Positions 22,301 through 30,910 of a DNA stretch of 38,159 nt are shown piece after piece. The stretch's first letter is position 1, and each line of letters begins with the position of its first letter. The DNA is taken from contig CAYVNU010000008.1 of assembly GCA_964453265.1 (NCBI GenBank), forward strand, positions 1-38,159, given 5' to 3'. The position numbers and the translations under genes are program-made. The DNA is from CAYVNU01 sp964453265. GTDB lineage: Bacteria > Patescibacteriota > Doudnabacteria > UBA920. The notes beneath the pieces are model-generated. The model was not told the origin of the DNA. It saw nothing but the letters and a program-made list of their open reading frames with translations, and did no database searches.

Positions 22301-23125
22301 TTAAACTATTTTTATTTGTTGTATATAAGCTGTTTTAGTCGGATCTCCGGTTAAGCTTTTTACCAGCAAATTAACTATTGTATAAGCCATAATTACCACA
22401 ACTAACCCGATTATTGCATTGGTTAATGTTTTTTGACCTTGTTCAACCATTTCTTCATTACCCCTAGCTGCTATGTACTGATAGCCGCCAATTACCATGG
22501 CAACCACGGCCACTATGCCGGCAAAAAACAGTAAATACTTTAAAACTTTGCCGACTAAATCCATAACCGTGTCTGCGCCGGCCAAACTGCCTTTGTCATA
22601 AGGAGAATCCGGCACGCACAAAGGATTATTTGGCGGACAGCTTAAACCGTTTCCAGCCCCTGTCGCAGGTTTTTGCTGCGAACCCGGACTAACACACTGA
22701 AAACTAATAGGATCACAAACTTTACCCGAAGCAGCGCAATCAGAATCTAAAGCACAAGTCGAGGTAGGCAACCCAGATCCTGAAAGAGTAACCCCCAAAG
22801 CTTTCAAAGTATCAGGACCGGCCATGCCGTCTGGTGTTAAATTATGCGTACTCTGATAGTAAGAAACTGCTGCTTTAGTAGCGCTGTCATAATTTGAATT
22901 TTCAGAAATTTTTCCATAACCACTATCTTGCCCTTGTGCGGAATTTAATGCTTGTTGTAGCTTTAGTACGTCTGAACCTTTTGCCCCAATGCATAAAACT
23001 TGACCTTGATTACAAGGCAAAGCTGCAAAGACAAAATTACCAAACCCTAAAAACAAAAAAAGCAGCGCGCTAAAAAGTGTCAGCGCGGCTATTTTTTGCA
23101 AATTAAAAAAAATATTTTTTTTCAT
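22301..23125 (-). CDS. Secreted protein: peptidoglycan-binding domain plus VirB2-like helical hairpin
   Basis: The 274-aa protein has a signal peptide (KIAALTLFSALLFLFLGFGNFVFA), a PG_binding_1-type domain (about 45-110, GSDVLKLQQALNSAQG, AVSYYQSTHNLTPDGMAGPDTL), a Cys/Pro/Gly-rich linker (CALDSDCAASGKVCDPIS, CPPNNPLCVPD), and a C-terminal two-helix module (about 185-258) with GGYQYIAARGNEEMVEQGQK and TNAIIGLVVVIMAYTIVN. The module matches TrbC/VirB2-like pilins. The fusion would anchor a fibre or channel subunit to the cell wall. It is the last of six related genes, 8 bases after its upstream neighbour. Confidence 0.85.
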   Translation of the reverse strand: MKKNIFFNLQKIAALTLFSALLFLFLGFGNFVFAALPCNQGQVLCIGAKGSDVLKLQQALNSAQGQDSGYGKISENSNYDSATKAAVSYYQSTHNLTPDGMAGPDTLKALGVTLSGSGLPTSTCALDSDCAASGKVCDPISFQCVSPGSQQKPATGAGNGLSCPPNNPLCVPDSPYDKGSLAGADTVMDLVGKVLKYLLFFAGIVAVVAMVIGGYQYIAARGNEEMVEQGQKTLTNAIIGLVVVIMAYTIVNLLVKSLTGDPTKTAYIQQIKIV

Positions 23126-23133
23126 ACCTTTTT

Positions 23134-23544
23134 TTAGGCCGGTCTTGCGCCCTGCAAAACCAAATTGGAAATTACATTCACAATTACGTAAGACAAAATA
23201 GTAACCACAACTCCAATAAGCGCGTTGGTCATAGTTTTCTGCCCTTTTTCGGCCTGCTCTTCATTACCTTGCGAAGTTATATAAAAATATCCGCCAATAA
23301 TTACAAAAACTACGGCAATAATTCCGGAAAAAAACAACATAATTTTTATAATTTGCACAATCAAGCCGGTAATACTAGTTTGCTGCTGAAGTGGACCATT
23401 ACCAAAAATACTGCTAAAACCGCTAGAACGAAGTCCGTCACTAACAGCCTGGGCTTTCACCAACATTGGGAAAAATAAACTGCTAAAAACCGCACCTGCG
23501 GAAAAAAAAGTTTTAAAATTCTGCTTTATGCTTTTAAGTGTCAT
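23134..23544 (-). CDS. VirB2-like secreted two-helix protein
   Basis: The 136-aa protein has a signal peptide (FFSAGAVFSSLFFPMLVKAQA), a short Ser/Gly-rich stretch, helix 1 (VQIIKIMLFFSGIIAVVFVIIGGYFYI), the conserved turn TSQGNEEQAEKGQKTMTNA and helix 2 (LIGVVVTILSYVIVNVISNLV). It is a minimal, pilin-sized member of the array and the closest in form to VirB2/TrbC pilins. Cyclisation or secretion partners (VirB4, VirB6) are not in the window. Confidence 0.85.
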   Translation of the reverse strand: MTLKSIKQNFKTFFSAGAVFSSLFFPMLVKAQAVSDGLRSSGFSSIFGNGPLQQQTSITGLIVQIIKIMLFFSGIIAVVFVIIGGYFYITSQGNEEQAEKGQKTMTNALIGVVVTILSYVIVNVISNLVLQGARPA

Positions 23545-23667
23545 TTTATTTTGCGTATTAATTTAAATTAAAAATAATATTTATATTAGCTTATTATAAT
23601 TTTGCTTTGTTTTGCCAAACCCAAGGGTAAAAGCTTAAGCACTCTAGATTTTTACCCAAGAGCCTGA

Positions 23668-23693
23668 CCCCAAATGCTTTATAACATTTGGGG
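23668..23693 (-). terminator. Strong hairpin after the third VirB2-like gene
   Basis: 9-bp arms CCCCAAATG/CATTTGGGG with an 8-nt loop directly follow the 23701 stop. No T-run follows, so it may act as a processing or mRNA-stabilising structure inside the 156-base gap rather than a true terminator. Confidence 0.5.
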
Positions 23694-23700
23694 TAAAGAA

Positions 23701-24108
23701 TTAACCCGCTCCTACATTATTGTTAGTAACCAAGTTTGCTACTACGTTTACTATAACGTAAGACAAAATAATTATAACTATACCAATAAGAGCATTAACC
23801 ACAGTTCCTTTGCCTTTTTCCGCAGACTCTTCATTACCGGCAGAGGTTATATACATAAACCCACCAATAATTAAGAAAATAACGGCAATAGCAAAAGCTA
23901 TACCTAACATCCAGTTAATAACGGTCTTTATAAGGCCGTTAACGCTGGTTTCGCCACACTTTAAACCAAGGGTAGTATCACAATTAAAATTGCGGCTAAG
24001 CCCGCTAGTTTGAGCGTGAACGGTTAACAAAGGCGCGAATACTAAAACTGTTACCAAAACAAGTTCCGCGATTTTTAACCAATTGATTTTATTTAATATT
24101 TGTTTCAA
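23701..24108 (-). CDS. VirB2-like secreted two-helix protein
   Basis: About 136 residues. A TTG at 24108 is preferred because GAGAGGGGGTG lies 6-7 nt upstream; the GTG at 24117 overlaps that ribosome-binding site. The protein has a signal peptide (WLKIAELVLVTVLVFAPLLTVHAQ), a short domain with two Cys (NFNCDTTLGLKCGE), helix 1, the turn TSAGNEESAEKGKGTVVNA and helix 2 (LIGIVIIILSYVIVNVVANLV). It has the strongest ribosome-binding site of the array, which would suit a major subunit. A palindrome TTTAAAGC...GCTTTAAA (24128-24148) lies in its leader. Confidence 0.82.
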   Translation of the reverse strand: MKQILNKINWLKIAELVLVTVLVFAPLLTVHAQTSGLSRNFNCDTTLGLKCGETSVNGLIKTVINWMLGIAFAIAVIFLIIGGFMYITSAGNEESAEKGKGTVVNALIGIVIIILSYVIVNVVANLVTNNNVGAG

Positions 24109-24199
24109 GCTGTTCACCCCCTCTCAAATTTAAAGCTTTAAGCTTTAAAGAGTAGGATTTTACTAAATCTTACTTATATATTATACCACACTTCCAAAA

Positions 24200-25072
24200 T
24201 TATTTAACCGTTACATTGCCATAACTTACAGGCACACCGCAAATGCTAATTACTAAGTCTTTTCCAGTAACTAAATCTGAAACAGGAATATTTACTGACG
24301 CAGTGTAACTTGTCGGGTTCTTTACCAACACACCAGGATTGCCTAATATTTTACCACTCATACTAACAATCATGGCAACATTACTACCTATTTCACTAAC
24401 TCCACAAACAGTTTTTAAGTCTCCCTCTAACTGACTGCGACTTATAACCGCACTGACAATATATGACCGCCCCGCTAGAGCTTCGGCCGGTATTTCAAAA
24501 CTACTACTATTTAACAAATTTTTTATTGCTGCATCTATTTTAGCCTGAGCGTCAACAGACCCAGAAGGTGTTGCCGGAGGGTTTTGTGAGCCGCTTACCG
24601 GTGGCTGTGTTGAATTGGAAGCTCCCGACGAACTACCAGAAGTATTTTTTCCTATATCGCCGGTTAAAGTATTGGTAATAATTTTTACAATGGAAAAGGC
24701 CATAATTACCACAACCATACCTAAAACGGCATTGGTCATAACTTTCTTGCCTTTTTCGGACTGCTCTTCGTTGCCTCCGGCGGTAATAAGCAAAAATCCG
24801 CCGACAATAATAAACAAAACCAAAGCACTGCCGGCTAAAGCCAAAACTACGTTTATTATAGTGGTGCCAATTTGATTAACTGTGCAATACTGAGGCAAAC
24901 CTTCTACCGCATTACTTTTGCTATCTATTGAGAAACCTTTATAAAAATCATCACAGCGTTGCTGAGCAGTCTTTTTATCTGTTGATTGAGCAAGGGCCAG
25001 CGGGCTTAAATTCAAAAACAATACAAAAGCCGATAAAAATAATAGAGTAAAAAATTTAAATTTTGATTTCAT
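24200..25072 (-). CDS. VirB2-like two-helix protein with C-terminal exported domain
   Basis: The 290-aa protein has a signal peptide (FFTLLFLSAFVLFLNLSPLALAQ), two Cys near the start (RCDDFYKG, QYCTV), helix 1 (IGTTIINVVLALAGSALVLFIIVGGFLLI), the turn TAGGNEEQSEKGKKVMTNA and helix 2 (VLGMVVVIMAFSIVKIITNTLTG), then a Ser/Pro-rich linker and a C-terminal domain of about 110 residues (PAEALAGRSYIVSAVISRS, SVNIPVSDLVTGKDLVISIC) that looks beta-rich. The C-terminal domain is unrecognised and would lie outside the membrane. Confidence 0.82.
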   Translation of the reverse strand: MKSKFKFFTLLFLSAFVLFLNLSPLALAQSTDKKTAQQRCDDFYKGFSIDSKSNAVEGLPQYCTVNQIGTTIINVVLALAGSALVLFIIVGGFLLITAGGNEEQSEKGKKVMTNAVLGMVVVIMAFSIVKIITNTLTGDIGKNTSGSSSGASNSTQPPVSGSQNPPATPSGSVDAQAKIDAAIKNLLNSSSFEIPAEALAGRSYIVSAVISRSQLEGDLKTVCGVSEIGSNVAMIVSMSGKILGNPGVLVKNPTSYTASVNIPVSDLVTGKDLVISICGVPVSYGNVTVK

Positions 25073-25088
25073 ATTTTTATGATGTAGC

Positions 25089-26159
25089 TTAAATATTTCT
25101 TGAATTTTTGTCTTGAATTTGAGCCGATTTTATGTCAGCGTTAAGCAAATTCTGAACAATTGCCACTATGCTAAAAGACAAAGCAGCCACAATTACTCCA
25201 ATAACCGCCCAAGTTACTGTCTTTTTTGCTTTGGTCAAAGCTTCTTCATCGCCAGACGCTATAACCATTCTAAATCCACCGACAATTATAAATATAACTG
25301 CCCAAATTCCCACAATTCCTAAAAAGCCTTTAGCAATAAACAAAAACATATGCGTCAACTCTTCTTCCGGAAGCGGATTGTACAATTTGTCAGTTGGTGG
25401 GTTACTGCTTGGAGGAGTTGAGGCTCCAGGAGAAACAACACTTCCATTTTTACAAGTTTTTGCATCATAATCAGCTTTTGTACACCCACACATATCCGCA
25501 GGAATTTGTTCTGCGACATTTAATGGATCTGAATAATCGTACTGGCATTCTCCATCTTTTGCAGTTACGTCACTTAAATTTTGTTTGTCTCCGATACTAC
25601 ATGCGTATTTGTTATTCCCGGCTAAACAAGCGTATTTTTTTCCGGCTCCCAATGCAGTAGGAGATGCAGTTCTAGTTGTTAAATTTATTTCCTGAGTTTG
25701 CCACATCTGACCCTGCCCAGACAAAGTCCCCAGCAAAACATCTAACGATGATTTGTCTGAAACTGCCGAAGTCCAGCAATAAAAAATCCCATTATATCTA
25801 TTTTTATTACCCCCTGTTAAAGAATTGAATTGATAACTAAAAGTTATACCGGAACCTGAAGCCAAATATTCATAATCTGCGCTATTACCAGCCTTAGCAT
25901 GCCTAACAACATGAAAAACACTTCGACTTCCCTGGCAGACAGGCCCACTAGATGTTTTTTGGTTATTTATTACAAAAGTAAGAGTAACAACTGTATTTGG
26001 ATCAATCCCCGTAGCACCAGTAGGTAAGTCGTCCGAAATATACGCGCATATATCACCCGAGCAATTTGGTGAATATTCTCCAGCTAAAACAACTGAAGTA
26101 TTTGCACAAAAAAATAATACTAATAAAGAGGCGAAATAAATTTTTAGCTTATTTTTCAT
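25089..26159 (-). CDS. Secreted Cys-rich protein with C-terminal VirB2-like hairpin
   Basis: The start at 26159 (MKNKLKIYFASLLVLFFCAN) gives a clean signal peptide ending VVLAG and lies 4 bases after the upstream stop; the longest frame would overlap that gene. The N-terminal 250 residues form an exported domain with many Cys (PNCSGDICAYI, YACLAGNNKYACSIG, QIPADMCGCTKAD) and an SVFHVVRHAKAGN segment. At the C-terminus are helix 1 (IAKGFLGIVGIWAVIFIIVGGFRMVI), the turn ASGDEEALTKAKKTVTWA and helix 2 (VIGVIVAALSFSIVAIVQNLL), the same hairpin with a diverged turn. No homologue is recognised for the large domain. Confidence 0.8.
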   Translation of the reverse strand: MKNKLKIYFASLLVLFFCANTSVVLAGEYSPNCSGDICAYISDDLPTGATGIDPNTVVTLTFVINNQKTSSGPVCQGSRSVFHVVRHAKAGNSADYEYLASGSGITFSYQFNSLTGGNKNRYNGIFYCWTSAVSDKSSLDVLLGTLSGQGQMWQTQEINLTTRTASPTALGAGKKYACLAGNNKYACSIGDKQNLSDVTAKDGECQYDYSDPLNVAEQIPADMCGCTKADYDAKTCKNGSVVSPGASTPPSSNPPTDKLYNPLPEEELTHMFLFIAKGFLGIVGIWAVIFIIVGGFRMVIASGDEEALTKAKKTVTWAVIGVIVAALSFSIVAIVQNLLNADIKSAQIQDKNSRNI

Positions 26160-26163
26160 ATTT

Positions 26164-26628
26164 TTATTTTCTATCATTTTGATGATTAGTTTCATGCTGG
26201 GCTTTGCAAGCATCTTGATTAACCAGCACGTAATTTAAAGGGTCAGTTAAATCTATTTTACATTGCGCTATGCCTCTTAACAGCAAAAAATTAACCACAG
26301 TGTTCATAAACAAATACGCCATTAAAGTTAAAACAAACCCAACCACGGCATTGGTAATTTGTTTTTTATTTTGAGTTATATTTTCTTCCTCACCCTGAGC
26401 TATGGCTAAATTAAATCCCGCTTGAATAATTTTATATACCGCGTAAACTCCGGCTAAAGACAACAACCAGTTAGTTACCCTAGCAATTAAAATAAAAACA
26501 TCTTCTAAACGACAGGCCTGTTCATTGTCCCCGCCGCACGGAACCAAGCCCGCGGCACTGGCAAACAATGGCAGAGTTACTAAACAAATTACAATTATAA
26601 TTTTTAGATTTTGTTTCCTAAAGAACAT
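26164..26628 (-). CDS. VirB2-like secreted two-helix protein, first gene of the array
   Basis: The 154-aa protein has a signal peptide (IIIVICLVTLPLFASAAG), an exported segment with two Cys (VPCGGDNEQACRLED), helix 1 (NWLLSLAGVYAVYKIIQAGFNLAI), the turn AQGEEENITQNKKQITNA and helix 2 (VVGFVLTLMAYLFMNTVVNFLL), followed by a polar tail with two Cys. It is the most diverged copy and lies first behind the promoter at 26636-26665. Confidence 0.8.
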   Translation of the reverse strand: MFFRKQNLKIIIVICLVTLPLFASAAGLVPCGGDNEQACRLEDVFILIARVTNWLLSLAGVYAVYKIIQAGFNLAIAQGEEENITQNKKQITNAVVGFVLTLMAYLFMNTVVNFLLLRGIAQCKIDLTDPLNYVLVNQDACKAQHETNHQNDRK

Positions 26629-26635
26629 TTTATAT

Positions 26636-26665
26636 ATTATAACACAAATAATCGTCCGAGATTAA
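26636..26665 (-). promoter_or_regulatory. Promoter of the VirB2-like array
   Basis: Minus-strand TTAATC (26660-26665), 18-base spacer, TATAAT (26636-26641), only a few bases before the first start codon, so the leader is short. Confidence 0.55.
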
Positions 26666-26726
26666 AAAAATTTACTTTCTTGGTGGTTTAATCTTGATTA
26701 ATACTGCTCTATTTTAAATAGTTGTC

Positions 26727-28031
26727 CTAATATTCCCTATTAATAGTGCTCGCCTGCTGCGAAGCCTGACTAAGCGCGTCTTCCACGCTTACGCCGTTTA
26801 AAATTACGCTATCTATAGCCTTACCAAAAATATCATCCATTTTTGTTTGACTTGGCCTGTAAAAAGATTTGGCAGTTAAATTGGCGTGGGCAAAAACGCC
26901 TATTTCCGGATCTTGCGTTTGCAGCTCTATTAAATCTTTGCGCGAAGATGGTTGCTTGTGCTGGGCATAATATTTATCTAAAGAATCTTTACTGGAAATA
27001 AACTTTAAAAAGTCCCACGCCACCGCCTGATTTTTGCTTTGTTTGCTAACGCCTTCGCCCCAATAATTGGCAAAATTCACACTAGAGTCTTCCAAATTTG
27101 GCTGCGGAACCGGCGTTACATCAAAATTTAAATTTGGATTTTTTTGAAGTAAAGTAGCCCTGGTATAAGCATAGCTAAACAAAAATGCCGCGCGGCCGTT
27201 AGCAAACGCGTCTATGGAATAGTCACTCCTGGCATTCCAGTTATAGTTAGGCGTAACTGGATTTGCAAAAGAAGTATAAAAATTTAAGGCAATACTGCCG
27301 GGATTAATTAAATTGCCGTTTTTATTTACAGACTCAGTAAAAGCCGGGCTACTACCGTCGCTGTTGAAAGATTTTGCTCCGGCCTGAAGCAAAAATAAAT
27401 ACAAAATATCCACTGCCCGATTTACATTTTTGTTCATACCAATGGCAACGCCACTGCGGGTAAAATAACCACGCCCGTCATTCTTTTTTAACTGTTGTAC
27501 TTGGCTGACCAATTCCGCCCAAGTTTTAGGCGGAACCGCTATGCCGGCAGTTCCTAGCAAATCTTTATTGTAATACAAAGCTAAACTATCTATAGCCAAA
27601 GGTACAGCATAAATTTTATTGTCTTTAGTAAAATCTGAAACCGCCACATCGACAAATGCGTCTTTATAATCTTTATAAATAAAGGTTTTGTCCGGAGCCG
27701 GGCTCAGCTTGTCTATATATTCCGGAAGCCAGGCATTGTTTATTGAAAAAATATCCGGCCCGGTACCCGAGGCAAGCGCATTAATTAAATCCTGACTGTA
27801 AGTTTCAATATTTTTTTTAGTATAAATAATTTGAACGTTTGGATGCTGCTGAGTATATGCGGAAATTAAAGCCTGCATATTCTGGCTGTCTTCAAATGTT
27901 TTCCAAAAATTTAAAACCACCGGCTGATTATTTGAAGCCGGGGCTGCACCACCACAGGCCGAAGCAAGTAGGCTAATTGCCGCGAAAATAATTAATATTT
28001 TTTTTGGTATTAAAGATAGTTTTAATTTCAT
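26727..28031 (-). CDS. ABC-type sugar-binding lipoprotein (solute-binding family 1)
   Basis: The 434-aa protein has a lipoprotein signal peptide with lipobox LLASAC and a mature domain matching SBP_bac_1: VVLNFWKTFEDSQNMQALIS, ALASGTGPDIFSINNAWLPE, YAVPLAIDSLALYYNKDLL and GRAAFLFSYAYTRATL. Such proteins capture sugars or oligosaccharides and deliver them to an ABC importer. No permease or ATPase gene is adjacent in this window, so the partner is elsewhere or the lipoprotein works alone. LspA, which would process it, is encoded at 30911-31339. Confidence 0.9.
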   Translation of the reverse strand: MKLKLSLIPKKILIIFAAISLLASACGGAAPASNNQPVVLNFWKTFEDSQNMQALISAYTQQHPNVQIIYTKKNIETYSQDLINALASGTGPDIFSINNAWLPEYIDKLSPAPDKTFIYKDYKDAFVDVAVSDFTKDNKIYAVPLAIDSLALYYNKDLLGTAGIAVPPKTWAELVSQVQQLKKNDGRGYFTRSGVAIGMNKNVNRAVDILYLFLLQAGAKSFNSDGSSPAFTESVNKNGNLINPGSIALNFYTSFANPVTPNYNWNARSDYSIDAFANGRAAFLFSYAYTRATLLQKNPNLNFDVTPVPQPNLEDSSVNFANYWGEGVSKQSKNQAVAWDFLKFISSKDSLDKYYAQHKQPSSRKDLIELQTQDPEIGVFAHANLTAKSFYRPSQTKMDDIFGKAIDSVILNGVSVEDALSQASQQASTINREY

Positions 28032-28205
28032 AAATAATATTTTTATTTTAAAGTTTTATTATATTTTCCGGTTAATTCCCTCTGGCTCGCCAAATTGCCA
28101 TCGCGAGTGCATGTAGCCATCTTATTTAAGATTGCTTAAAAATATGAATTCCTCACAGTAATAATGCGCGCTTAATACCGAGCTTCTTCTGGCAAAGTGT
28201 TTTAT

Positions 28206-29117
28206 TTATTGTTTAACGCCTTTTAAGTACTCACCAAACTCTTTCTTTAAATCTTCGTGTTTAAGGCCAAATTCTACCACTGCTTTCAAATATTCCAGTT
28301 TATTGCCGCAATCGTGATATTTGGCATTTTTTATTTCTAAAGCCCAACAAGCTTTTTTTCTTTCAAGTAAAATGTTTACTGCGTCTACATAAACCAATTC
28401 CCTGGGTGTGTTTTCTTGTTCAAGTCTAAGCATTGCTTCCTCTATAGCATTAAACATTTCCGGATCGTAAACCGCTCCGCCCAAAACCGCAAAATCTGAA
28501 TCAATCCTCCCCACACCGGGTTTTTCAACAAATTCATCAATTGCCAAAATTCCTTTTTCTTTTTCTTTCCCAGCCGCATAGCCATAGCGCTTATAATCTT
28601 CCTCTTTATTCATTCTTAAGCTGGCTAAAACTGCAGACCCGCCCAGTTTTTCATAACCAGCAACCAATTGCTGACAACGGGTTGGAGACGCGTCCATAAA
28701 TTCATCTCCCCACAAAACTAAAAACGGCTCATTGCCAATAATATCCCTGGCATTCCAAATCGGCGTGGCATTGCCAAGCGGACCTTTTTGCCTCACATAA
28801 TAAAAATTCGCCAAATCCGCAATTCTGCGAATTTCTTCCAATTCCTTTTCTTTACCCGATTGCTCCAAACGCTTTTCCAATTCAAACGGATAATCAAAAT
28901 GGTCTTCAATACTGCGTTTTGACCAGCCGGTAACAATTACAATATCTTCAATGCCCGCGCTAACCGCATCTTCGACAACGTATTGAATAATCGGCTTGTC
29001 TACTATTGGCAGCATTTCCTTTGGCATAGCTTTTGTTGCAGGTAAAAACCTTGTGCCATAACCGGCAGCCGGAATAATTGCTTTTCGAATTTTTTTTGCT
29101 CCGCTGAAAATATTCAT
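28206..29117 (-). CDS. galU: UTP-glucose-1-phosphate uridylyltransferase
   Basis: GalU makes UDP-glucose from UTP and glucose-1-phosphate for envelope sugars. The 303-aa protein has the nucleotidyltransferase signature AAGYGTRFLPATKAMPKEML (about 17-36), VDKPIIQYVVEDAVSAGI, QKGPLGNATPIWNARDIIG, LWGDEFMD with the metal-binding Asp, EFVEKPGVG and the C-terminal KYHDCGNKLEYLKA. Normal length. The gap 28032-28205 downstream holds no credible gene. Confidence 0.95.
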   Translation of the reverse strand: MNIFSGAKKIRKAIIPAAGYGTRFLPATKAMPKEMLPIVDKPIIQYVVEDAVSAGIEDIVIVTGWSKRSIEDHFDYPFELEKRLEQSGKEKELEEIRRIADLANFYYVRQKGPLGNATPIWNARDIIGNEPFLVLWGDEFMDASPTRCQQLVAGYEKLGGSAVLASLRMNKEEDYKRYGYAAGKEKEKGILAIDEFVEKPGVGRIDSDFAVLGGAVYDPEMFNAIEEAMLRLEQENTPRELVYVDAVNILLERKKACWALEIKNAKYHDCGNKLEYLKAVVEFGLKHEDLKKEFGEYLKGVKQ

Positions 29118-29165
29118 AGTTTAATATTGGAGATAAAATAACAGCTAAAGATACCAGCTATTTAA

Positions 29166-29197
29166 CACCCCAATCAAAGGTTAATTTCTATGGGGTG
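29166..29197 (-). promoter_or_regulatory. Leader hairpin of galU
   Basis: Arms CACCCCA/TGGGGTG with an 18-base loop lie between a TATAAT at about 29210 and the galU start. There is no T-run, so an attenuator is uncertain. A role in mRNA stability is equally possible. Confidence 0.35.
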
Positions 29198-29223
29198 ATT
29201 CATGATGATATTATACAATATTA

Positions 29224-29306
29224 CTTTACTAAATACGAATCAATACTAATATACTAATCAACACGATCTCTATTCGTATATTAGTAAATATTAGTATTTA
29301 GTAAAG
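29224..29306. repeat. AT-rich 83-bp imperfect palindrome
   Basis: Perfect 13-bp ends CTTTACTAAATAC/GTATTTAGTAAAG enclose repeated ACTAATAT and ATTAGTAT units and a short GC-richer centre (CACGATCTC). It directly follows the comM stop codon. It is either a foldback transposon remnant, a weak terminator for comM, or a protein-binding array. Confidence 0.6.
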
Positions 29307-29307
29307 C

Positions 29308-30813
29308 TTATTCCGACTTCGGTCTATACTGTATAGCTTCCGCTAAATGATCTGATGTAATAGTTTCATTATTTGCCAAATCGGCAATAGTTCGCGCAAC
29401 TTTTAATATTCTATGCATACTACGACCGGAAAAATTATAACTTTTCATAGCCTGGCGCATTAACTCTTGCTCAGTACTGCCTAACTGGCAAAACTTTTTT
29501 AATTCCAATAAAGACATTTCACTATTGGTCTTAGAAACTTTAAACCGTTCTGTCTGAATTTCACGGGCTCGTTGGACTTTTTGTTTAATATTTTTTGAAG
29601 TTTCCGAATCTGCTGCTGCTGTCATTTTTTCATAAGGCAACCTCGGAACTTCAACGTGCAAATCTATACGATCCAAAAGCGGACCCGAAATTTTTTTCTG
29701 ATATTTAAAAATTTGTGTTTGCGTACATATACATTTTTTAGTTATATCGCCATAATAACCGCACGGACATGGATTCTGCGCTGCTACCAAAGTAAATTTC
29801 GCGGGAAAAGTAAAAGTTCCGCTAGCTCTAGATACCGTAACAACCCCGTCTTCCAAAGGCTGCCTTAGAGCTTCTAAAACATTACGCGGAAATTCCGGAA
29901 ATTCGTCTAAAAATAAAATTCCTCTGTGTGATAAAGTAATTTCACCCGGCTTCGGGCTCGCTCCACCTCCTACAAGTGCTACATTGGAAGTTGTATGATG
30001 AGGGTTTCTTACCGGGCGGCTGGTTATAAAATTCCCCGTTAATTTTCCTGCTATGCTATAAATTTTTGTTAACTCCAAAGCCTCACTTAACGAAAGATTT
30101 GGTAAAATCCCGGCCATAGCTCTGGCAAGCAGCGTTTTACCACTGCCGGGCGGACCGCTTAAAAGTATATTGTGCCCACCTGATGCGGCAATTTCCAAAG
30201 CCCTTTTAGCCAATTCCTGTCCGGCAACATCTTTCATATCAAGTGAGGCTTCTGAATTATTTAAATACTCTTTTGTATCTAAAACCAAAGCCGCTTGATA
30301 CATTTTTAAACCCATTAAATGTTTTAATAAATTATTTAAGGTATCAACACCGAATATTTTAATCCCATCCACCAAACTCGCCTCAGGTACATTTAATATT
30401 GGAACATAAAGTTCTTGCATTCCCGCTTTCTTAGCTTTTAAAGCAATAGCTAACACTCCCGGAACTGGCCTAACGCTTCCATCTAAGGACAACTCTCCCA
30501 AAAATACCTTACTATTAACTAAAAAAGTGGCTTGCTCTGAAGCTAAAATTATTGCCAAAGCAATTGGCAAATCAAAATGCGTTCCTAATTTTGGCAAATC
30601 AGCGGGGGCTAAATTAACTGAAACTCTAGTCTGCGGATAACTAACCTCGGAGTTTTTTACAGCAGTTTTCACCCGTTCTTTACTTTCCTGCACTGCCGTA
30701 TCGGGCAAACCTACAATAATTGTGTTAGGCAAACCGTTGTTAATATCCGCTTCTACTTCAATAATTTCCGCTTCAAGTCCTATTACGGTAGCCGATAAAA
30801 TTTTTGCTATCAT
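29308..30813 (-). CDS. comM: ComM/YifB family magnesium-chelatase-like AAA ATPase
   Basis: The 501-aa protein has an N-terminal Lon-S5-like domain (about 20-170, VNLAPADLPKLGTHFDLPIA), the Mg-chelatase AAA core with Walker A GPPGSGKTLLARAMAGILP (about 218-236), RNPHHTTSNVALVGGG, Walker B ILFLDEFPEF and the zinc-like NPCPCGYYGD...CICT cluster, then a C-terminal lid (SYNFSGRSMHRILKVARTIADL). ComM is a hexameric helicase that promotes branch migration during natural transformation. Length is normal. Together with the pilin-like protein at 795-1379 it is consistent with DNA uptake ability. Confidence 0.94.
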   Translation of the reverse strand: MIAKILSATVIGLEAEIIEVEADINNGLPNTIIVGLPDTAVQESKERVKTAVKNSEVSYPQTRVSVNLAPADLPKLGTHFDLPIALAIILASEQATFLVNSKVFLGELSLDGSVRPVPGVLAIALKAKKAGMQELYVPILNVPEASLVDGIKIFGVDTLNNLLKHLMGLKMYQAALVLDTKEYLNNSEASLDMKDVAGQELAKRALEIAASGGHNILLSGPPGSGKTLLARAMAGILPNLSLSEALELTKIYSIAGKLTGNFITSRPVRNPHHTTSNVALVGGGASPKPGEITLSHRGILFLDEFPEFPRNVLEALRQPLEDGVVTVSRASGTFTFPAKFTLVAAQNPCPCGYYGDITKKCICTQTQIFKYQKKISGPLLDRIDLHVEVPRLPYEKMTAAADSETSKNIKQKVQRAREIQTERFKVSKTNSEMSLLELKKFCQLGSTEQELMRQAMKSYNFSGRSMHRILKVARTIADLANNETITSDHLAEAIQYRPKSE

Positions 30814-30849
30814 AAATTAATTTGAATAAAATTTTATGCCACAGGCAGA

Positions 30850-30871
30850 TTCGCCGGCCTAGGCTGGCGAA
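30850..30871. repeat. GC-rich palindrome of 22 bp
   Basis: Arms TTCGCCGGCC and GGCTGGCGAA around a CTAG-like centre, with one mismatched pair, between comM and lspA. A third type of the short GC-rich palindromes in this window. Confidence 0.65.
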
Positions 30872-30910
30872 AAATAAAATTGTCCATAATTGACATAATT
30901 TGCCCGCGTC

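Noticed and set aside
29166..29197. Hairpin in the galU leader as a riboswitch
   Set aside because: A single stem with a long unstructured loop and no T-run; no known riboswitch motif is visible.
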